Shown here one piece after another: positions 1 through 6,240 of a stretch of DNA of 7,445 nucleotides. How positions within the stretch are numbered: the first letter of the stretch is position 1; each line of letters begins with the position of its first letter. Location: NCBI GenBank assembly GCA_902478935.1, contig CABSMV010000093.1, positions 1 to 7,445 of the forward strand, in the 5' to 3' direction. Below the pieces are notes generated by a model that made no database searches, was not told the origin of the DNA, and saw nothing but the letters and a program-made list of their open reading frames with translations. The stretch comes from an uncultured Collinsella sp. GTDB lineage: Bacteria > Actinomycetota > Coriobacteriia > Coriobacteriales > Coriobacteriaceae. A program made the position numbers and the translations under genes.

Positions 1-2
1 TC

Positions 3-1445
3 GCATTCGAGAAGGACCTCGCCGTCACCGAGACCGGCATCGGGGGCCTGAAGGTCGTCGACCTCGCCGTCCACGGCGACTCGCGCGGCTGGTTCAAGGA
101 GAACTGGCAGCGCGCCAAGATGACCGCCCTGGGCATCCCCGACCTCAGGGTCGTCCAGAACAACATCTCCTACAACGACAGCCGCGGCGTCACGCGCGGC
201 ATCCACGCCGAGCCCTGGGACAAGTTCATCTCCGTGGCCCGCGGTTCGGTCTTCGGCGCCTGGGTCGACCTGCGCGAGGGCAGCGCCACCTACGGGAAGG
301 TGTTCACCTGCACGCTCGACCCGTCCAGGGCCATCTACGTCCCGCGCGGCGTGGGAAACTCCTTCCAGGCGCTCGAGGACGGCACCGCCTACACCTACCT
401 GGTGGACGCCCACTGGTCGCTGGAGCTGAAGAGGACCTACACCTTCGTGAACCTCGCCGACCCCGAGCTCGCCATCCAGTGGCCGATCCCGCTGGACCAG
501 GCCACCGTCTCCGAGGCCGACCTCAACCACCCGATGCTCAGGGACGTCGTCCCCATGGCTCCCAGGCGCACCCTCGTCACCGGCTGCAACGGCCAGCTGG
601 GCCGCGCGGTGCGCGCGCTGGCGGAGGAACGCGGGGTCGCCAAGGACTTCGACTTCTGCGACATCGACACCTTCGACATGTCAGACCCGGACGCCTACTC
701 CAAGTACGACTGGTCGCTCTACGGCACCGTGATCAACTGCGGCGCCTACACCGCCGTGGACAGGGCGGAGACCCCCGAGGGCCGCGTGACCGCCTGGAAG
801 GCCAACGCGACCGGCCCCGCCCTGCTCGCCCGCGCCTGCGCCGGGCACGGCATCACCCTGGTCCACGTGTCCAGCGACTACGTCTTCGACGGCACGGCCG
901 AGGTGCATGACGAGGACGAGCCTCTCAGCCCCCTGTCCGTCTACGGCCAGACCAAGGCCGCCGGCGACATCGCCGTGGCGGGGTGCCCGCGCCACTACAT
1001 CATGCGCAGCTCCTGGGTCATCGGCGAGGGCCACAACTTCGTCAAGACCATGAAGGGGCTGTCCGACCGCGTAGCCGACCCCGAGGATAAGCTCACGCAG
1101 GTCACTGTCGTGGACGACCAGCTGGGCCGCCTGACCTTCACGCGCGACATGGCCGCCGCCATCTTCCACGTGCTGGACGCGAAGGCCCCCTACGGCACCT
1201 ACGACTGCACGGGCTCCGGCGCCGTGAAGAGCTGGGCCGAGATCGCCCGCGCCGTCTTCGAGGCCGCCAACGGCAACGGTGAGAAGGTCGTGCCGGTTTC
1301 GACCGCCGACTACTACGCCGGCGCCGCGGGCCCCGTCGCCCCGCGCCCGGTCCACTCCGCGCTCGACCTGTCCAGGCTCGAGTCGGTCGGCTTCCACATG
1401 CCCGACTGGGAGGTAGAGCTGGGGGAGTACCTCAAGACGCTCTAG
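3..1445 (+). CDS. rmlCD: Bifunctional dTDP-4-dehydrorhamnose 3,5-epimerase / dTDP-4-dehydrorhamnose reductase (RmlC-RmlD fusion), 5' partial
   Basis: This cytosolic enzyme would carry out the last two steps of dTDP-L-rhamnose synthesis: 3,5-epimerisation of dTDP-4-keto-6-deoxyglucose, then NAD(P)H-dependent 4-keto reduction. The frame is open from base 3, and residues encoded before the ATG at 120 (GDSRGWFKENWQ) are typical RmlC N-terminal sequence, so 120 is not the start and the gene begins outside the window. The cupin-like RmlC part runs to about base 560 and carries the RGIH motif, with the likely catalytic His at 204-206. The RmlD part follows with a Rossmann GCNGQLG loop (582-602), SSDYVFDG (870-893) and an SDR YxxxK pair (Tyr 942-944, Lys 954-956). 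It ends with the family's RP..S.LD stretch. The usual RmlC AHGF motif reads GVGNS here. The gene is much richer in GC, nearly all G/C at third positions, than the next genes. The product probably feeds the rhamnose-containing surface glycan suggested by the neighbours. The fusion call is firm; the 5' end is missing. Confidence 0.93.
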   Translation, partial: AFEKDLAVTETGIGGLKVVDLAVHGDSRGWFKENWQRAKMTALGIPDLRVVQNNISYNDSRGVTRGIHAEPWDKFISVARGSVFGAWVDLREGSATYGKVFTCTLDPSRAIYVPRGVGNSFQALEDGTAYTYLVDAHWSLELKRTYTFVNLADPELAIQWPIPLDQATVSEADLNHPMLRDVVPMAPRRTLVTGCNGQLGRAVRALAEERGVAKDFDFCDIDTFDMSDPDAYSKYDWSLYGTVINCGAYTAVDRAETPEGRVTAWKANATGPALLARACAGHGITLVHVSSDYVFDGTAEVHDEDEPLSPLSVYGQTKAAGDIAVAGCPRHYIMRSSWVIGEGHNFVKTMKGLSDRVADPEDKLTQVTVVDDQLGRLTFTRDMAAAIFHVLDAKAPYGTYDCTGSGAVKSWAEIARAVFEAANGNGEKVVPVSTADYYAGAAGPVAPRPVHSALDLSRLESVGFHMPDWEVELGEYLKTL

Positions 1446-1467
1446 CCGCTATTAGCTTTTCGAGAGT

Positions 1468-1497
1468 AAAAGCCGCCGCTTGTTAACGGCGGCTTTT
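1468..1497. terminator. Bidirectional intrinsic terminator between convergent genes
   Basis: A perfect 11-bp stem (AAAAGCCGCCG at 1468-1478, its complement at 1487-1497) encloses an 8-base loop. T runs follow on the plus strand (TTTTCTT), and because the stem begins with AAAA the minus strand also ends in TTTT. It lies 22 bases after the rmlCD stop and 50 bases beyond the stop of the converging glycosyltransferase gene, so it can serve both. The rest of 1446-1547 shows nothing else recognisable. Confidence 0.88.
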
Positions 1498-1547
1498 CTT
1501 GTTGGTGGCTATCTGCGCAGTGGTGCCAATAGTATTCTGCGGAAGAT

Positions 1548-2519
1548 CTACCTCTCGCTTGTCTCGGTGGCGGACTTGCCGGGCTGGTCATCGTAGGCGT
1601 ATTTGCTGTACACGTTGACCTCCCACTGCTTTTTTTCGACCTTTGCCACAGAATCCAGGATGAATCCGGTTGCAAGGCTCAGACCACAGAGGAACATAAA
1701 CGATGCAGCAAGCATGGCAGTGGGGAAACGCGGGACCAGGCCGGTCTGAAAGTACTCAACAAAGATAGGAATGCCCAAAACCAGGCCGATAATCGCGAAT
1801 AGAAGCGCGACGAGGCTGAAGAACTTCAGCGGGCGGTAGTCCTTGAACAGCGTGCCGATCATCGCAACGACTTTAATGCCGTCGCTCACGGTATTGAGCT
1901 TGGACTCGGAGCCTTCCGGACGGTCGCGGTACTCGATGGGCACGTCTTTGATGCGCCAGCGGTGGTCGACGGCGTGGATCGAGAGCTCGGTTTCGATCTG
2001 GAAGCCCTCGGAAAGCACAGGGAAGGTTTTAACGAACGGGCGGCTCATGGCGCGGTAGCCTGTCATGACGTCATCGAAGCTGTAGCCATAGATCCACTTG
2101 ATCATGGCGCGGACCAGATTGTTGCCAAAGCCGTGGAAGGCACGCTTGTTCTCCTCGGCATAGGTGCCGTTGGAAAGGCGGTCGCCTACGGTCATATCGG
2201 CCGTGCCGTTGAGGATAGGCTCGCAGAGGGCTTTGGCCGCCTCGGCGGGGTAGGTGTCGTCTCCGTCGACCATCAGGTAGCAATCGGCGTCGATGTCGCG
2301 AAACATCTGGCGGCACACGTTGCCCTTTCCCTGACGGGGCTCAAAGCGCACCGTGGCTCCGTGTTCGGTGGCGATGCGTGAAGTATCGTCTGACGAGTTA
2401 TTGTCATAGACATAGACCGTAGCCTGCGGAAGCTCGCGGTGAAAGTCGTCGACGACCTTACCGATTGTGAGCGCTTCGTTGTAGCAGGGGATGATGACGG
2501 CGATGGATTCAGAATTCAC
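1548..2519 (-). CDS. GT2-family membrane-anchored glycosyltransferase (polyprenyl-phosphate sugar transferase type)
   Basis: This 323-residue protein has an N-terminal GT-A domain of glycosyltransferase family 2. The visible motifs are VIIPCYNE (8-15), DNNSSDDT (39-46), the metal/nucleotide-binding VDGDDTYP (84-91), and a QIETELSIHA / RPEGSESKLNT stretch (174-183, 200-210) seen in dolichyl- or undecaprenyl-phosphate sugar transferases and their relatives. Two hydrophobic segments (about 232-257 and 265-288) should anchor it in the membrane with the catalytic domain in the cytosol. The start is GTG at 2519, chosen because AAGGAG lies six bases upstream (2526-2531) and no ATG is better placed. 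It is transcribed divergently from the ABC exporter and converges on rmlCD, which suggests a role in assembling or decorating the exported glycan. The donor sugar and acceptor cannot be told from sequence; polyprenyl-phosphate glucose or mannose synthesis is one option. Confidence 0.88.
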   Translation of the reverse strand: MNSESIAVIIPCYNEALTIGKVVDDFHRELPQATVYVYDNNSSDDTSRIATEHGATVRFEPRQGKGNVCRQMFRDIDADCYLMVDGDDTYPAEAAKALCEPILNGTADMTVGDRLSNGTYAEENKRAFHGFGNNLVRAMIKWIYGYSFDDVMTGYRAMSRPFVKTFPVLSEGFQIETELSIHAVDHRWRIKDVPIEYRDRPEGSESKLNTVSDGIKVVAMIGTLFKDYRPLKFFSLVALLFAIIGLVLGIPIFVEYFQTGLVPRFPTAMLAASFMFLCGLSLATGFILDSVAKVEKKQWEVNVYSKYAYDDQPGKSATETSER

Positions 2520-2549
2520 TCAATGCTCCTTACACATTCAATCCTTGAA

Positions 2550-2555
2550 AGTATA
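2550..2555 (-). promoter_or_regulatory. Candidate -10 element for the GT2 gene
   Basis: The minus strand reads TATACT here, about 30 bases upstream of the GTG start. No good -35 box lies at 17 bases; an ATGACA at 2568-2573 is only 12 bases away. This is a weak call based on the -10 match and on the divergent gene arrangement. Confidence 0.3.
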
Positions 2556-2634
2556 GCCGTTTGGACTTGTCATCCTTAGATGTGGGTTAGTTCTCCAGTT
2601 TTGTTGCGCGAATCGTTTGCAGGGCCGTCGGGTC

Positions 2635-2640
2635 TATACT
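2635..2640 (+). promoter_or_regulatory. Candidate -10 element for the ABC exporter operon
   Basis: TATACT lies 39 bases upstream of the GTG start of the permease gene, which would give a leader of roughly 30 bases. The 17-base-distant -35 position is poor (ATCGTT), so recognition may need an activator or the call may be wrong. Divergent transcription with the GT2 gene places regulatory DNA for both within 2520-2660. Confidence 0.4.
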
Positions 2641-2664
2641 GTTCGTTTGTCAACGATTACGAGT

Positions 2665-2671
2665 AAAGGAG
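2665..2671 (+). promoter_or_regulatory. Ribosome binding site that fixes the permease start
   Basis: AAAGGAG sits eight bases before the in-frame GTG at 2680. The earlier in-frame ATG at 2617 has no Shine-Dalgarno sequence and would lie upstream of the candidate -10 box, so the 21-residue extension is rejected. Confidence 0.8.
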
Positions 2672-2679
2672 TTGCATCC

Positions 2680-3525
2680 GTGTCGGATCAGACAAAGCAA
2701 CAAGAAACTCGCAGTCTGCCTGCGACGTTTGCTAAGAACGAATTTGAGAAGGACGCGTTTATCCTTCGTCAGCTGGTTACCAAGGATTTTAAGATCAAGT
2801 ATCGCCGTAGCGTTCTGGGCGTCGCTTGGTCGGTGCTCAATCCGCTGCTGATGATGATCGTCATGGCCATCGTGTTCTCGACGATTTTTGCCCAGGGCCG
2901 CAATGGCTCAATTACGCCCGAGATGTACCCGCTGTACTTGATCGTGGGTAACGTTACCTTTGCCGTGATGTCCGAGTCCACGAACCAGGCGCTGACGTCG
3001 ATTGTGGGTGCGGCTCCGCTGCTCAAGAAGGTTAAGGTGCACCGCTGGGTCTTCCCGGTGCAGAAGGTGCTTTTCTCACTCGTGAACTTTGGCTTCTCGC
3101 TGGTCGCCGTAGCTATTGTTATGCTGTGGTTCCGTGTTATGCCTTCTTGGCACCTGATTCTGCTGCCGGTTTGCCTGCTGCTGCTTATGTGTTTCTGCAT
3201 GGGCCTGGGCATGATGCTCTCTGCCCTTACGGTCTTCTTCCGCGATGTCATGCATCTGTGGAGCGTCGTCATCACGGCATGGACCTACATTACGCCCATC
3301 TTCTGGACGACTGACTTTATTGCGCAAATGCCGCATCTCGTGCGTATCTTGATGTATGCGAACCCCATGTACAACTACCTGCAGTTTATGCGCGATATCT
3401 TCCTGTTCCAGACCACGCCCTCGCTTATGACGTTTGGCATGTGCGTCGCTTGGGCGGTCCTTGCGCTTGTTATTGGCTACACCGTGTTCCATAAGTCCGA
3501 GCGCAAGTTCATCCTCTACATCTAA
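2680..3525 (+). CDS. ABC-2 type polysaccharide export permease (TagG/Wzm/RgpC-like)
   Basis: This 281-residue integral membrane protein is the transmembrane half of an ABC exporter that moves lipid-linked polysaccharide or teichoic-acid-like polymer across the cytoplasmic membrane. The N-terminus (about 20-53) carries the family hallmark: an amphipathic stretch followed by KYRRSVLGVAWSVLNPL. About six hydrophobic spans follow (roughly 54-70, 86-106, 134-150, 158-183, 192-210 and 250-270), with the conserved FFRDV motif at 186-190 and TPIFW at 205-209. The length matches the family. The next gene's ribosome binding site overlaps this gene's TAA stop, so the two subunits are almost certainly co-translated. 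Nearby rmlCD and the GT2 gene make a rhamnose-containing wall polysaccharide a reasonable substrate, but that is inference. Confidence 0.92.
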   Translation: MSDQTKQQETRSLPATFAKNEFEKDAFILRQLVTKDFKIKYRRSVLGVAWSVLNPLLMMIVMAIVFSTIFAQGRNGSITPEMYPLYLIVGNVTFAVMSESTNQALTSIVGAAPLLKKVKVHRWVFPVQKVLFSLVNFGFSLVAVAIVMLWFRVMPSWHLILLPVCLLLLMCFCMGLGMMLSALTVFFRDVMHLWSVVITAWTYITPIFWTTDFIAQMPHLVRILMYANPMYNYLQFMRDIFLFQTTPSLMTFGMCVAWAVLALVIGYTVFHKSERKFILYI

Positions 3526-3536
3526 GGAGTGCTGTG

Positions 3537-4304
3537 ATGACTGAATCTGTTGTTGATTACAGCGAGCAGCCTCTGGCTGTCGAGGTCGACAACGTCACCA
3601 TGATCTTTAACATGGCGTCCGAGTCGCTGACCAACCTCAAGGAGTACTTCATCAAGCTTGCCAAGCACGAGCTGTTCTTTGAGGAGTTTAGAGCGCTTAA
3701 GCACATCTCGTTCGATATTCATCGCGGCGAAGTTGTCGGTCTGGTTGGCACCAATGGCTCCGGCAAGTCTACGATGCTCAAGATTATCGCTGGCGTGCTT
3801 GAGCCTAGCGAGGGCAGCGTTAAGGTGCACGGTAACATCGCGCCGCTGATTGAGCTTGGTGCCGGCTTTGACCCCGAGCTGACCGCCCGCGAGAACATCT
3901 ATCTGAACGGCGCCCTGCTCGGCTATACCAAGGAGTTCATCGATGCCAACTTTGACGGCATTATCGAGTTCGCTGAGCTTCAGAACTTTGTCGATATGCC
4001 GCTCAAGAACTTCTCCTCGGGCATGGTGGCGCGTATCGCCTTTGCAATCGCGACGATTACCGAGCCCGATATTCTGATCGTTGACGAGACGCTGTCCGTC
4101 GGTGATGTGTTCTTCCAACAGAAGTGCGAGGCCCGCATCCAGCACTTTATCCAGAGCGGTGACGTGACGGTTCTGTTCGTTTCGCACTCTATGGAGCAGG
4201 TTGAGCGCATCTGCCAGCGTGCCGTTTGGATTGAGAAGGGTGACCTTCGTATGGACGGCCCGGTCAGTGAGGTCTGCAAGGCGTATCGCGAGCAGTTCAA
4301 CTAG
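3537..4304 (+). CDS. ABC exporter ATPase, TagH/Wzt/RgpD-like polysaccharide transport subunit
   Basis: This 255-residue nucleotide-binding subunit would drive polysaccharide export with the preceding permease at the inner face of the membrane. Visible motifs are Walker A GTNGSGKST (71-79), the signature-position FSSGM (159-163, a variant typical of the TagH/Wzt family rather than LSGGQ), Walker B ILIVDE (179-184) and the switch His in SHSM (217). The GAGFDPELTARENI stretch (108-121) is also characteristic of the family. A long N-terminal segment before Walker A (about 28-55) is usual in TagH. It ends soon after the ATPase core, so the C-terminal carbohydrate-binding domain of O-antigen Wzt proteins is absent. 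ATG at 3537 is preferred over the adjacent GTG at 3534 because AAGGAG (3524-3529) is then seven bases away. Only 11 bases separate it from the permease. Confidence 0.93.
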   Translation: MTESVVDYSEQPLAVEVDNVTMIFNMASESLTNLKEYFIKLAKHELFFEEFRALKHISFDIHRGEVVGLVGTNGSGKSTMLKIIAGVLEPSEGSVKVHGNIAPLIELGAGFDPELTARENIYLNGALLGYTKEFIDANFDGIIEFAELQNFVDMPLKNFSSGMVARIAFAIATITEPDILIVDETLSVGDVFFQQKCEARIQHFIQSGDVTVLFVSHSMEQVERICQRAVWIEKGDLRMDGPVSEVCKAYREQFN

Positions 4305-4306
4305 GT

Positions 4307-4312
4307 TATAAT
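4307..4312 (+). promoter_or_regulatory. Likely -10 element of the tRNA-Arg promoter
   Basis: A consensus TATAAT begins two bases after the ABC ATPase stop codon and about 45 bases before the tRNA, giving a 5' leader of roughly 38 bases. No convincing -35 box is seen at the expected place, which falls inside the end of the ATPase gene. The consensus -10 and the position support the call. Confidence 0.5.
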
Positions 4313-4356
4313 TACTTGCGCTTGGCCGAATTGTTTGGCTGGGCGTGCGGTTATTT

Positions 4357-4433
4357 GCTCCATTAGCTCAGTTGGATAGAGCAGGGGACTTCTAATCCCA
4401 AGGTCGACGGTTCGAATCCGCCATGGAGCACCA
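4357..4433 (+). tRNA. tRNA-Arg (anticodon TCT)
   Basis: A full cloverleaf can be drawn. The acceptor GCTCCAT (4357-4363) pairs with ATGGAGC (4423-4429). The D stem is GCTC/GAGC with an AGTTGGATA loop. The anticodon loop CTTCTAA has TCT at 4391-4393, and the TTCGAAT T-loop is at 4411-4417. The discriminator is A and the CCA end is encoded (4431-4433). TCT reads AGA, hence arginine. Two non-canonical pairs are seen, G-A at the top of the anticodon stem (4384/4400) and A-C in the T stem (4407/4421), which probably do not matter. It has its own likely promoter and a strong terminator and so forms a separate unit. Confidence 0.96.
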
Positions 4434-4442
4434 TCGTTTATT

Positions 4443-4474
4443 AAGCCCGGACCGCTTGGTGGTCTGGGCTTTTT
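4443..4474 (+). terminator. Intrinsic terminator of tRNA-Arg
   Basis: AAGCCCGGACC (4443-4453) pairs with GGTCTGGGCTT (4461-4471) around a 7-base loop, with one G-U wobble, followed by TTTTT (4470-4474). It begins nine bases after the CCA end. Confidence 0.9.
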
Positions 4475-4477
4475 CAC

Positions 4478-4701
4478 ATGCCGGTGTTCTTTGTTCTTGC
4501 CGGGTATACGTTTAGGCCGAAGCCGTGGCGTGAGCTGCTATTGTGCTGCTGATGTGGATTGGTTATACGGCGCGCCAAAGGGGGCTGGAGCCGAGCGTGA
4601 GCAAGCCTCTGCTTATGACGCTGCCAGCATCGTGGTTCTTCGCGTCAATCGTACGCTGTGCCTGCGATATTGGATTGGCGTACGTGATCAAGAAGGCGTA
4701 A
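4478..4701 (+). pseudogene. Remnant of a small membrane-type ORF, apparently frameshifted
   Basis: From ATG 4478 one frame reads 24 codons and stops at TGA 4550-4552. A second frame (-1 relative to the first) is open from 4534 to TAA 4699-4701 and has coherent codon use, ending in CDIGLAYVIKKA. Joining them after Glu codon 4532-4534, as if one G had been lost, gives about 74 residues. These include a hydrophobic AAIVLLMWIGY segment and a second one near LLMTLPASWFFASIV. No Shine-Dalgarno sequence precedes ATG 4478, which sits just after the tRNA terminator, so the 5' end may also be missing. I do not recognise the family. It could be a decayed gene, a sequencing error in a real small membrane protein, or chance. 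It fills most of the gap between the tRNA and the next gene. Confidence 0.4.
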
Positions 4702-4705
4702 CAAA

Positions 4706-4736
4706 AGCGGGGAGGACCAACTTGGCCCTCCCCGCT
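4706..4736 (-). terminator. Intrinsic terminator of the DUF4869-ATPase pair
   Basis: A perfect 10-bp arm pair (AGCGGGGAGG at 4706-4715, its complement at 4727-4736) can extend inward through CCA/TGG. On the minus strand it is followed by TTTTGTT, and it begins four bases after the ATPase stop codon. The plus-strand side has no T run, so it works mainly for the minus-strand genes. Confidence 0.85.
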
Positions 4737-4740
4737 GTAT

Positions 4741-5742
4741 CTAGTCTGCCTTCAGGCACTCGGGCAAGACGTTTGCAACTGCATTCATCGCCTGCGGCCT
4801 CAGGTACTGCTCATTGAGCTTTGCCTTTCTGTAGGCGTAGCGAGTGTCTGCCGAGTATTTGATCAACACATCGGTGAAGAACCGCTCCCAGCTCAGGTAG
4901 TCGCGGCTTTCGATATAGCTTGAGGGATCCTCGAGGATTTTTAAGATATCGTTACTGGGAATGAGGCCAGATTGCAGGAGTGTCCACTCGAATGATTCGG
5001 GGAGGAACAAGCGTACGTTCTTGTAAACGCGCTGTCCGAGCACCTTTTCGATGTAGGGACCAAATGCTGCTCCGTCTCCAATAGCAAGGATGTTTTGCTC
5101 GGGACATTCGTGAATCGTACGTTTTAGATTCGCAACGCCGGTGGCGGTATAGCAGGGGATCCCGAGTCGGTTGCAAAGAGCGTCGTAGAATTGATAGCCA
5201 GATTTGCTATCCTCGACAACTACGGCGTCGGGTACCTCGAATCCAACATTTAGATCCTGATACAGCATACTTGCCGTGTGGTCATATAGCGGCTTGGTCA
5301 CCGAGTAGAAGCGCCTGTCGCTCTTGCGGCCATTGATTGTTTTACTTGTCGTGTTGACTAGCTTCAGGATCTCATCAACGCTGTAGGGGAGCTCGTTGGC
5401 ATCGCGACGAGATATCAGAACAAAATAGTTGGACGAGCCGTTGACGGCTTTGGCGAAGTCCTTTGAGTAGATAAACTCGTTACCCTCATCTAGAAAGACG
5501 ATTGAATCTTCGATGATCGATAGCTCGCGCTCCCAGCGTCTGCCGGAAAGCGTTTCGCAAGGCACGTCGCAACTGAGTGCAACGCCGCTTTCCGGTCCTC
5601 GGTCGTTGTAGTCGCGAATCATCGAGATGAGCGTCGTTTTACCCGTGCCGCTGTTGCCGCGTATAAAGGAAATATTGCGCTTAAACGTGAGTGTGTATTT
5701 GACCTTTGCACGCTCTACGACAACGGTATGCGTTCCCTTCAT
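4741..5742 (-). CDS. P-loop ATPase with TOPRIM-like C-terminal half, partner of DUF4869
   Basis: This 333-residue predicted soluble protein has no assigned role that I know of. The N-terminal P-loop domain has Walker A GNSGTGKTT (29-37) in the context RNISFIRG, and Walker B SIVFLDEGNEF (80-90, Asp85-Glu86). No ABC signature is visible. SRRD (111-114) follows a hydrophobic strand and could be a sensor region. From about 170 a different domain seems to start: VVVED (174-178), IGDGAAFG (221-228) and LPESFEWTLL (247-256). Their order and spacing resemble the Glu, Asp and trailing Glu of TOPRIM/OLD-type or DUF4435-type nucleases, but the usual DxD is not intact. A CxxxC (Cys58, Cys62) lies in the ATPase part. 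From memory, similar proteins sit beside DUF4869 genes in gut Firmicutes. The start ATG overlaps the upstream stop (TAATG), implying translational coupling. Its base composition is AT-richer than the aro genes. Function unknown; defence or nucleic-acid handling is speculation. Confidence 0.82.
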   Translation of the reverse strand: MKGTHTVVVERAKVKYTLTFKRNISFIRGNSGTGKTTLISMIRDYNDRGPESGVALSCDVPCETLSGRRWERELSIIEDSIVFLDEGNEFIYSKDFAKAVNGSSNYFVLISRRDANELPYSVDEILKLVNTTSKTINGRKSDRRFYSVTKPLYDHTASMLYQDLNVGFEVPDAVVVEDSKSGYQFYDALCNRLGIPCYTATGVANLKRTIHECPEQNILAIGDGAAFGPYIEKVLGQRVYKNVRLFLPESFEWTLLQSGLIPSNDILKILEDPSSYIESRDYLSWERFFTDVLIKYSADTRYAYRKAKLNEQYLRPQAMNAVANVLPECLKAD

Positions 5743-6191
5743 TACTCATCAACATCCAAAAAGTCATTCGTGGCGCCGACAAACTCCTGCATGTTTCTGA
5801 CGGTGCGGCCATCGTTTTCAATGCGGATTTCAAAGCTCTTCCAGGGGAATTTCATGATGTGGTATAAGGTCACCATCACATCCTGCTCTTTGCCGATCTT
5901 GAGTAGCCAGCGGGCACAGTTGTCTCCGCAGGTGGATGCGTTGAACACCATATTTGGGAGATTGCGCACCAGCAGCAGCGTCTTAACGCCGCCGGACAGT
6001 TCGAGTGGGGTGATCGAGCCCAGCTGTTTGCTTACGATGTTGTGGGGACCGATGAGCTCTGATCCGTCCACGCTTTTAATAATCTGTGCGGCCATAGGGT
6101 CTTCGAACCATGAGTCCAAGTATGAGTTCCTAAAATAGGTTTCGGTATCGTAGATGGAACCGGGGTAATCCCCCAGATGGATGCTTAACAT
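5742..6191 (-). CDS. DUF4869 family protein
   Basis: This 149-residue soluble protein of unknown function is recognised by recall of the DUF4869 pattern. It opens MLSIHLGDYPGSIYDTETYF, carries LSGGVKTL (65-72), and has FNASTCGDNCARW (83-95) with Cys88 and Cys92. It has no signal peptide or membrane span. The start is ATG 6191, because GGAG lies six bases upstream (6198-6201) and family members begin at this point. The 30 in-frame residues upstream would be read across a promoter and a terminator hairpin. It is the first gene of a two-gene unit, and its TAA stop overlaps the ATG of the ATPase gene by one base, so the two products are probably made in a fixed ratio and may act as a complex. The LSGGVK stretch resembles an ABC signature, but there is no P-loop, so that is probably coincidence. 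Confidence 0.85.
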   Translation of the reverse strand: MLSIHLGDYPGSIYDTETYFRNSYLDSWFEDPMAAQIIKSVDGSELIGPHNIVSKQLGSITPLELSGGVKTLLLVRNLPNMVFNASTCGDNCARWLLKIGKEQDVMVTLYHIMKFPWKSFEIRIENDGRTVRNMQEFVGATNDFLDVDE

Positions 6192-6222
6192 GCGCGTCTC
6201 CAGACGTTGTGTGACTGCAATG

Positions 6223-6228
6223 ATTATA
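6223..6228 (-). promoter_or_regulatory. Likely -10 element of the DUF4869-ATPase operon
   Basis: The minus strand reads a consensus TATAAT ending 31 bases before the DUF4869 start, giving a leader of about 25 bases with a Shine-Dalgarno sequence. The -35 position at 17 bases (CTGGCG, 6246-6251) is weak and falls inside the arm of the upstream terminator hairpin. Confidence 0.55.
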
Positions 6229-6240
6229 TGCCAGTAATAA

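Noticed and set aside
681..1397. Long open frame on the minus strand inside rmlCD
   Set aside because: It is antisense to a clear enzyme gene in very GC-rich DNA, where stop-free shadow frames are expected; its translation is low in complexity and matches no family.
4491..4817. Plus-strand frame of 108 codons across the tRNA-ATPase gap
   Set aside because: It runs through a hairpin terminator and into the antisense of the ATPase 3' end, has no ribosome binding site, and its peptide looks less protein-like than the two joined frames reported as a remnant.
5973..6000. ABC-type signature (LSGGVK) in the DUF4869 protein
   Set aside because: There is no Walker A or B motif in this protein, so the resemblance to LSGGQ is most likely chance.
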